Shown piece by piece: positions 34,360-39,862 of a DNA stretch of 39,862 bases. The translations under genes were made by a program, and so were the position numbers. The notes under the pieces are model-generated. The model ran no database searches and had not been told where the DNA came from. It saw only the letters and a list, made by a program, of their open reading frames with translations. How positions within the stretch are numbered: position 1 is the first letter of the stretch; each line of letters begins with the position of its first letter. The DNA lies in contig FR887769.1 of NCBI GenBank assembly GCA_000432735.1, positions 1 to 39,862 of the forward strand, written 5' to 3'. Source of the DNA: Bacteroides sp. CAG:443. GTDB lineage: Bacteria > Bacteroidota > Bacteroidia > Bacteroidales > Bacteroidaceae.

Positions 34360-36996
34360 TTATTTGCTTTTCAAGCGTTTGATGCCTCTCCATATTTCAC
34401 CAATCCACAAGACGAATGAAGTTCCTCCTATGATGTATAACCATTCACTCAATGGAAGAGGTTCGGTACGGAATACTTTGCCGCCAAAGCTTACGATGAT
34501 GATTTGTCCTACAAGAATAATCAGTGCAACACCCAGCATGCCTAATGCGTGTCCTGCATCTTTAAAGAATGAATGGTTGGTACCGAAAACACTTGCATTG
34601 AACAGGTTCCAGAACTGAAGCATCACAAATATGGTGAAGAACACAGTAAGATGATGTGTATCCATACCGCCTGAAAGATTCTTAAAGTAAACCAGCAATC
34701 CCATTAAGATGATGAGGAAGCCTAAGCCCACTCCGAAAATTGTATTGCGCATGACCGGTGTAATGATGAAATCGGTGCGGCGACGCGGTTTCTCATTCAT
34801 TACATCCATGCTTGGTGCAATCGAAGCAAGAGCCATTGCAGCAAATGTATCCATGATCAGATTCACCCAAAGCATCTGAGTAACGGTAAGCGGTAATTCT
34901 GTTCCGAAGAAAGCACCTAGCAAGACACTCAGCAGAGCCACTACATTGATGGTCAGCTGGAATACGATAAAGCGCTGTATATTCTTATACAATGAACGTC
35001 CCCACATGACAGCTGTTGCAATGCTATTGAATGAATCATCCAACAAGGTAATATCGCTAGCTTCTTTAGCTACAGAAGTTCCGGTACCCATCGACAAGCC
35101 AACTTGTGCGTGGTTCAGGGCAGGTGCGTCGTTTGTTCCATCACCTGTAACGGCTACGACAGCTCCTTTTTGCTGTAACAATTGCACCAGACGCTGTTTA
35201 TCCATCGGGCGAGCACGGCTCATTACTTTCAGGTCGAGTACACGGTCGAGTGCTTCTTCGTCACTCAATGCTGCAAATTCTACCCCTGTGATACGGTTAC
35301 GTTCTGTATCTTCCGGAGTCCAAAGTCCGATCTGACGAGCAATCTCCGTAGCTGTTCCCGGAGTATCGCCTGTTACAATCTTGATTCCGATGCCAGCCGA
35401 CTGACATTTCTTTACGGCATTCGGTACATCCGGACGAATCGGGTCACTGATCGCAAAGATACCCAAGAAAGTCATTCCACCTTCGCCGACTAACTCTGCA
35501 CAATCGTCGGAAGCGTTTTCTGGGACAACCTTGTAGGCTATACCCAGTGTACGCATGGCTTTATTCTGATAAGCAAGTAATTGTTCGTTATATTTATCGA
35601 TCTGAGCCTTTTCCAGATTACATTTGCTCATGACGATTTCGGGAGCTCCCTTAATGTAAAGTATCCGTTTCTTCTGAATCGGTGAATCGACTAATGTAGC
35701 CATGTATTTGCGTTCAGTTGAGAAGGTCAATTGGTTGACTACTTTGGCTTCTTCGCGTAGTTTCATGTAATCCTTTCCTTTGCTGTTCAACCAGAGCAAA
35801 AGGGCGATTTCAGTCGGGTTTCCTACTCCTGAAGGCTTTTCGCCTTCAGCCTTTTCTTCAAGGAATGCAGTCGAGTTAGCAGCTATACCTTCTGCTACCA
35901 GATCGGGCTGGCTTTCATCTACCTGAGCTTCGTATACCTGCATCAGGTTCTGAGTAAGTGTTCCTGTTTTATCGGTACAGATAACTGTGATGGCACCCAT
36001 TGTTTCGCAGGCGTGCATCTTTCGAACCAGGTTGTTGGTTTTCAGCATGCGTCTCATGTTCAGGGCGAGGCTGAGGGTTACGCTCATTGGCAGTCCTTCA
36101 GGTACTGCTACAACGATTAAGGTGACAGCCATCATGAAGTACTTCAATACGATACGTGCTATCTCCAGCCATGAATGCCAATCGTTAATGCCAATGAAAT
36201 TTTCTGAAGTGATAAAACTATATAAATCTTTACTGGTAAAAACGATAAAAGTCAGTGCGGCAATTGTAAAACCTGCCTTACCAATCAAGTTTGCCAGTTT
36301 GGTAAGCTGGATATTCAGCGGCGTCTGTTCCTGACTTTGTTCGGTAGACTGCCGTGCAACCTTACCGATTTCTGTCGCATCGCCTACACGGTCTACACGC
36401 ATGATACCGTGTCCGTCGGTAATGGTCGTTCCGCGCATAACGGCATTCGACGGATAAGTAGCTTCCTCATCAAAATGTGCCTTATCGGTGGTTTTGTTCA
36501 CCATCAATTCTCCGGTAAGAGTTGATTCGTTGACTTGCAGTGAAACGGCTTCTACCAGCGTACCGTCGGCAGGGACTTCTTCTCCTGTATTCAGTACAAC
36601 AATATCGCCTACTACGATGTCTTTACGAGGTATTTCTTTGATTTTTCCGTTACGGATAACCGTTACCGGGGTTTCTTCTCCCACAGCATTCAGCAGGTCG
36701 AATTTTTTATTAGCATCATATTCAAAATAAAATCCGATTCCTGTAGCGAGGAAGATTGCAAAAAAGATACCGATGGTTTCAGCATATTCGCTTTCGATGA
36801 TTGAAATAATCAGGGAGAATACCGCAGCTACCAGCAGTACGCGAATTACAGGGTCTTGAAATTTTTCCAGATATAGCTTCCAGATGGAAGGACGTTTGGG
36901 GGGAGTCAACAGATTAATTCCATTTTTCTCCCGGCTCGCTATGACTTCTTGATCGGTCAGTCCGGTCAGATGTGGTTCATTTGTGCTTTGTGACAT
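34360..36996 (-). CDS. PMCA-type calcium-translocating P-type ATPase
   Basis: This is an 878-residue P2-type cation pump of the inner membrane. It has the actuator motif LTGE (about 160-163), PEGLP in M4 (about 299-303), the phosphorylation loop DKTGTLT (Asp342), KGAPE for nucleotide binding, and the hinge TGDGTNDAPAL. About ten membrane segments are visible. It probably expels calcium, although proton or other cations cannot be excluded. The HAD gene follows after 27 bases, then ribF. A TATTTTTG -7 box lies 30 bases upstream. Confidence 0.94.
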   Translation of the reverse strand: MSQSTNEPHLTGLTDQEVIASREKNGINLLTPPKRPSIWKLYLEKFQDPVIRVLLVAAVFSLIISIIESEYAETIGIFFAIFLATGIGFYFEYDANKKFDLLNAVGEETPVTVIRNGKIKEIPRKDIVVGDIVVLNTGEEVPADGTLVEAVSLQVNESTLTGELMVNKTTDKAHFDEEATYPSNAVMRGTTITDGHGIMRVDRVGDATEIGKVARQSTEQSQEQTPLNIQLTKLANLIGKAGFTIAALTFIVFTSKDLYSFITSENFIGINDWHSWLEIARIVLKYFMMAVTLIVVAVPEGLPMSVTLSLALNMRRMLKTNNLVRKMHACETMGAITVICTDKTGTLTQNLMQVYEAQVDESQPDLVAEGIAANSTAFLEEKAEGEKPSGVGNPTEIALLLWLNSKGKDYMKLREEAKVVNQLTFSTERKYMATLVDSPIQKKRILYIKGAPEIVMSKCNLEKAQIDKYNEQLLAYQNKAMRTLGIAYKVVPENASDDCAELVGEGGMTFLGIFAISDPIRPDVPNAVKKCQSAGIGIKIVTGDTPGTATEIARQIGLWTPEDTERNRITGVEFAALSDEEALDRVLDLKVMSRARPMDKQRLVQLLQQKGAVVAVTGDGTNDAPALNHAQVGLSMGTGTSVAKEASDITLLDDSFNSIATAVMWGRSLYKNIQRFIVFQLTINVVALLSVLLGAFFGTELPLTVTQMLWVNLIMDTFAAMALASIAPSMDVMNEKPRRRTDFIITPVMRNTIFGVGLGFLIILMGLLVYFKNLSGGMDTHHLTVFFTIFVMLQFWNLFNASVFGTNHSFFKDAGHALGMLGVALIILVGQIIIVSFGGKVFRTEPLPLSEWLYIIGGTSFVLWIGEIWRGIKRLKSK

Positions 36997-37026
36997 AATG
37001 CCTAGTTATTAATTGATTAAGTAGCA

Positions 37027-37034
37027 CAAAAATA
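37027..37034 (-). promoter_or_regulatory. -7 box of the calcium ATPase operon
   Basis: TATTTTTG on the minus strand matches TAnnTTTG, with no clear -33 box. Confidence 0.4.
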
Positions 37035-37095
37035 CAATATATATTGATATGCCTGTACAGACTTAGTTTTTTTTATAAAAAAATCTCCATAAATG

Positions 37096-37126
37096 TTGCA
37101 AGTTTCAGGCTAATCTATTACTTTTG
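37096..37126 (+). promoter_or_regulatory. Promoter of the tRNA gene
   Basis: TTG at 37096-37098 and TACTTTTG at 37119-37126 are 20 bases apart. This gives a leader of about 24 bases before the tRNA. Confidence 0.6.
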
Positions 37127-37156
37127 CACTCAGATTTAAGGAGCCCCCTTATATTA

Positions 37157-37230
37157 GGACTTGTAGCTCAGTTGGTTAGAGCAACAGACTCATAATCTGG
37201 AGGTCCCAGGTTCAAGCCCTGGCTGGTCCA
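37157..37230 (+). tRNA. tRNA with CAT anticodon (Met or Ile2)
   Basis: A 74-base cloverleaf is visible: acceptor stem GGACTTG with CTGGTCC (one U-U mismatch and one G-U pair), D arm GCTCAGTTGGTTAGAGC, anticodon stem CAGA/TCTG around loop CTCATAA, and T arm CCAGG-TTCAAGC-CCTGG. CCA is not encoded. The anticodon CAT is shared by elongator Met and the lysidine-modified Ile2 tRNA, which cannot be separated here by eye. It is not an initiator type by its anticodon stem. A strong terminator follows. Confidence 0.9.
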
Positions 37231-37232
37231 CA

Positions 37233-37275
37233 AAAAGAAGAGGTTGTAAACTAAATGTTTACAACCTCTTCTTTT
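37233..37275 (+). terminator. Terminator of the tRNA gene
   Basis: A 19-bp perfect stem, 37233-37251 with 37257-37275, closed by five bases (TAAAT). It begins 2 bases after the tRNA. Confidence 0.9.
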
Positions 37276-37433
37276 ATTTCATCCTATATGAAAACTAGTT
37301 TTTGGGTTGTTACTGTTTATTAGGTTTGTGTTTTTATGCTTGTTTTACGACTGGTTGAAACAATGCTACAAATAAAAATTTATGGTTGTATGAGATCAAA
37401 ATAAAAATATGAATAAGTATTATTGAAAGAGTT
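37276..37433 (+). other. Gene-free AT-rich stretch ending in an orphan terminator
   Basis: No reading frame is credible here. A TAGGTTTG box at 37321-37328 fits a plus-strand -7 consensus, with a TTTG at 37301 at a short 16-base distance. A transcript of about 140 bases up to the terminator at 37434-37475 is possible but unproven. Confidence 0.35.
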
Positions 37434-37475
37434 CCGTCTGTATGCGCAAATCTCTGCGGATACAGACGGTTTTTT
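37434..37475 (+). terminator. Orphan plus-strand terminator
   Basis: CCGTCTGTAT (37434-37443) pairs with ATACAGACGG (37460-37469), with an inner CGCA/TGCG stem and a six-T run on the plus strand. No plus-strand gene ends here other than the tRNA, which already has its own terminator. Confidence 0.75.
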
Positions 37476-37630
37476 GTACAAACTTTTTTTTCTTTTGTAC
37501 AAATCTTGAGAAAATATCGAGAACTTTTTATCCGAGCCTCTCGATCTGAATCTAGTAATAAAAGCAGTTTTTTTCTTTTTTACCCCTCAACGCCTGTTGT
37601 CTTTTTACGGCTGTGAAGGGCGTGAAGGGT
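37473..37630. repeat. Structured intergenic repeat, copy B
   Basis: TTTGTACAAA at 37473-37482 and 37494-37503 again has a 21-base period. The hairpin ATCGAGA/TCTCGAT (37516-37522 with 37539-37545) and GTGAAGGGCGTGAAGGGT at 37613-37630 follow in the same order as copy A. The left CCCTTCAC arm is degenerate and the loop is shorter. It lies directly after the stop codon of a minus-strand gene, as does copy A. Confidence 0.75.
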
Positions 37631-37645
37631 AAAAAAGGGTAATTT

Positions 37646-38809
37646 TTATTTTATAGCTATCGGAGTTTCCAGTTCTTTGATCGTTAGCTGTCTTGAACCT
37701 CCGTTGGCCAGACCATCCATTCCTTTAGGAGAGGCATCTTTTACATAACTCTTGCCATCAGACTCGAACTGGTCTGTTCCGTTGAGTTTATAGTAAGCAG
37801 CCAGACCCTCTGAGTTTGGATCGACATTCAGCATGTTTTGTTTGATCTGGTTCTCTGTACGTGCAACGGTCCAGAGTCTGACTTCACTCATGTAGCCATA
37901 GAACGGACGTTCGCCCCACATGAAGTTTGCGACCTTACCGATGAAGAATCCTCCACTACCTGTTGATGCCAGATCGAAGCTTGGAGTATCCCATGTCGAT
38001 TCGGCGGCTTTGCTACCGTTAATGTAAATAGCTGTCTTTCCTGACGGCTGGTCGTACGTAAAAGCTACGTGATACCATTTTCCTTTCTCGAATGCCTGAG
38101 TAGAGTGGTATTGTTTGCTTCCCGCAATCTGAATCCAGTCGTTGTGGCCGCCCGGTAGTGCTGTATCACCGATTCGGAGAATCAGAATACCTTCATTACC
38201 CATGATGGTATTGTTGCTACCGAACTGGTTGATGTAAATCAGGGCCTCGTAGGTAACAGATGTGAACATCGTACCGCTTGCCAATGGGATACGGATGTAG
38301 TTGCTCTGGAACTGAGCGACTTTCTTAATCTGTACAGGCTTGGTAATGATAAAGTAAATAATATCACCGCCGGCGATAGCTGGAAGTGAAGATGACTGAA
38401 TACGTACCGGCAACAGATAAGATTTACCTTCTTCCATATTCTCCAGGTTTGTGAACTCTATGGGAGTCTTTTCTGAATAGATGGATCCGCTGGGAATGGT
38501 TGTCGCATTACTGCCCAATTTTACATTGGCGGCATTGAATGTTTCGTAATTGGTCCCATATTTCTGGTTGTATTCATTTATTTCATTTTGTCCTGCAATT
38601 TCATAGCGGACTTCTACCGGAGAAGAACATGCTGAAGAAACTCTGGACTGCAATTCGTAAGTGATAGGCTGTTCGTTCAGAGCTTCTATTGTGTGTTCTT
38701 TGCTTTCGAAGTAAACTTTTGCTTCCAGCAAATCGCTTTCACTGTCGTTACAGCTGTTCAGCAAGACAGCTATAGCGCAAAATGCCAAATATTTTAATAG
38801 TTGTTTCAT
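37646..38809 (-). CDS. DUF1735/LamG surface lipoprotein
   Basis: This 387-residue lipoprotein has Cys20 in LLNSC followed by acidic NDSESD, which fits surface export. Residues about 30-150 match DUF1735, a domain found in glycan-binding partners of GH18 enzymes. About 165-350 form a LamG/concanavalin-like sandwich (ATYINGSKAAES-type strand and GYMSEVRLWTVART). It probably bound glycans for the endoglycosidase encoded 24 bases upstream, whose gene is now truncated. It appears intact itself but its promoter has probably been lost or changed. Confidence 0.9.
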   Translation of the reverse strand: MKQLLKYLAFCAIAVLLNSCNDSESDLLEAKVYFESKEHTIEALNEQPITYELQSRVSSACSSPVEVRYEIAGQNEINEYNQKYGTNYETFNAANVKLGSNATTIPSGSIYSEKTPIEFTNLENMEEGKSYLLPVRIQSSSLPAIAGGDIIYFIITKPVQIKKVAQFQSNYIRIPLASGTMFTSVTYEALIYINQFGSNNTIMGNEGILILRIGDTALPGGHNDWIQIAGSKQYHSTQAFEKGKWYHVAFTYDQPSGKTAIYINGSKAAESTWDTPSFDLASTGSGGFFIGKVANFMWGERPFYGYMSEVRLWTVARTENQIKQNMLNVDPNSEGLAAYYKLNGTDQFESDGKSYVKDASPKGMDGLANGGSRQLTIKELETPIAIK

Positions 38810-38833
38810 ATCTTTAGAATTTCAAGATTCGTA

Positions 38834-39372
38834 TTATTCTTTTCCCTGATTGGCTTTCCATTCGTTGAAGACCTGTTGGTTGATTTGGATTGCCTGACGC
38901 ATCCATTTGTAATCAGGTGTATTGTCATAGTCATTGTCGAAGCGGTAGGCACCGACTCCTCCTTTGTAGCCTTCTGCCGGCATCCAGGCTGCCTGTTGCA
39001 GCAGTCGTCCGCCTGAAGTGGCATAGGATTCAAAGTTTTCGGTTATAATCAGTTTTTCCGGGATGTTGCCGGGACCGTAATAATGTGGAGAAGAACTACT
39101 GTATGACTGAGTAATCCAGTAATCTACATATTCTTCCATTTCTTCTGAGAAATAGTTGATAAGACCGTCGATGCAGAGCAGTTTGTGCCCTTTCTTTTCC
39201 GGATCACTCTTTGGACCGATATATTTTCCCATCTCTTTTACCAGTACCTGGATGGTTGTACCATTCAGAGTACCGTCGGAATCATTAAAGCCGCTTCCCG
39301 GTTCCCAGTCAATGTCAAAGCCATCCCAGTCGCTTACGAACAATGAGTCGCAAAGTGCTTTGGCATAGTTGG
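38834..39372 (-). pseudogene. 3' fragment of a GH18 endo-beta-N-acetylglucosaminidase
   Basis: About 179 residues of a GH18 barrel remain, beginning near NYAKALCDS, with the catalytic DGFDIDWE (DxxDxDxE, Glu as acid) intact and later LLCIDGLINYF and VDYWITQSYSSS strands. The signal peptide and first half of the barrel are missing. Upstream it joins a different gene, an ECF sigma factor, at about 39373, out of frame. The longest open frame begins at a TTG at 39418 inside the sigma gene. The product is almost certainly inactive. Relatives process host N-glycans. Confidence 0.85.
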
Positions 39373-39773
39373 CTGACGTGGAGATAAGTTGCTTTTGGCT
39401 TTTTGGAGCGCCTGACAAAACTGGTCGAAATCTATTTCTTTGTCCGCGTCGTCTCCTGATACCTTTATGTATTGGTATTCCATAAATTCTTCCTTCGAAG
39501 CGTTGTTCAACTGCCTGCGGAGTTCCTTTATTAAGAAATGATAAGCTATGGTAAACAGGTATGCCTTAAAAGAGGAGTTGGGGTCCAGTTTCTCACGATT
39601 GGTCCATATACGACACAGAATGTTTATTGAACGACATCATCGGTAGCATCTTCTGATTTCAGGTATTGATATACAAATCGGTATAATCTTGAAACCCACA
39701 TATCATAAAGAGTATGGTAAGCTTTTTCGGAGCCTGCTTTTACGGATAATATCAGTGATCTTTCTTCTATCAT
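39373..39773 (-). pseudogene. Broken 5' part of an ECF sigma factor gene
   Basis: From the ATG at 39773 (MIEERSLILS) the frame gives sigma region 2 (LYRFVYQYLKSEDATDDVVQ) and then meets TAA at 39626-39624. The family would have Glu there (VVQETF), so G changed to T. A few codons on, an extra GT shifts the frame by two. Read in the new frame it continues as RIWTNREKLDP, FKAYLFTIAYHFLIKELRRQ and ALQKAKSNLSPRQ. It then runs into GH18 sequence just before the region 4 helix-turn-helix. It is one of the sigma factors that switch on SusC/SusD glycan loci. Confidence 0.85.
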
Positions 39774-39828
39774 ATTTCTTGTCTATCGTGCAAAAGAGAA
39801 ATAGACTACTTTATATTATACAATACTT

Positions 39829-39844
39829 CGGTAAATTTTTACCG
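39829..39844. promoter_or_regulatory. Near-palindrome upstream of the sigma remnant
   Basis: CGGTAAA-TT-TTTACCG forms 7-base inverted arms about 60 bases before the sigma ATG. It could be an old operator; nothing more can be said. Confidence 0.3.
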
Positions 39845-39862
39845 ATAAATTTAATTAAATAA

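Noticed and set aside
37157..37275. tRNA as attachment site of an integrated element
   Set aside because: I found no second copy of the tRNA 3' end and no integrase gene in the window.
39373..39418. TTG-started GH18 gene beginning at 39418
   Set aside because: Those first codons lie in sigma factor sequence in another frame; the apparent start is an artefact of the junction.

Overview
The window reads as chromosomal DNA of a gut Bacteroidales species, most likely Bacteroides or Phocaeicola in the broad sense. The signs are frequent TAnnTTTG -7 promoter boxes (a few with TTTG -33 boxes about 19 bases upstream), a near absence of Shine-Dalgarno sequences, many surface lipoproteins, a GH97 enzyme of the SusB type, a remnant of a glycan-utilisation locus with an ECF sigma factor, and Bacteroides-restricted families such as DUF1735 and DUF3836. 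Most of the window is core chromosome with a few accessory islands. No species can be named from the sequence alone.

Left part (1-11 kb): an AraC regulator is divergent from an exported alpha/beta-hydrolase, followed by a complete TolC / EmrA-like adaptor / EmrB-like MFS efflux system. Convergent to it are a viroplasmin-type RNase HI and argS. A PD-(D/E)XK nuclease of the Rpn/transposase-like group and an OmpA-family porin follow, separated by a shared bidirectional terminator.

Middle (11-20 kb): a large collagen-repeat surface lipoprotein, a membrane-anchored AraC regulator with TTTGTC repeats around its promoter, and an M16 peptidase lie on the minus strand. A plus-strand trio follows: a LOG-family nucleotide hydrolase, a single-domain arabinose-5-phosphate isomerase and a PfkB sugar kinase. 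mnmA is convergent with this trio, and a structured repeat sits between them.

Centre-right (20-34 kb): an unannotated promoter-to-terminator unit at 20.4-20.74 kb probably encodes a small RNA. EFR1 ferredoxin-flavodoxin, ruvB, a flippase, a DUF389 membrane protein and a DEAD-box helicase follow. A five-gene minus-strand operon (DUF3836 protein, CPBP protease, DUF2975 protein, tiny membrane protein, HTH regulator) has TATCG-N5-CGATA operators over its promoter and is divergent from a GH97 alpha-glucosidase. An IS-like/MITE-like element separates GH97 from ribF.

Right end (34-39.9 kb): ribF, a HAD phosphatase and a PMCA-type calcium ATPase form one minus-strand operon. A CAT-anticodon tRNA follows, then a second copy of the structured repeat, then the wreck of a glycan-utilisation locus. 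In the wreck, a DUF1735/LamG lipoprotein and the 3' half of a GH18 endoglycosidase are joined directly to the 5' two-thirds of an ECF sigma gene that itself carries a nonsense codon and a 2-base frameshift. This implies loss of the intervening anti-sigma, SusC and SusD genes.

The observations most worth follow-up are that fused remnant, the two-copy structured repeat with a compensatory stem change, the candidate small RNA, and the operator array of the HTH/DUF2975/CPBP operon.
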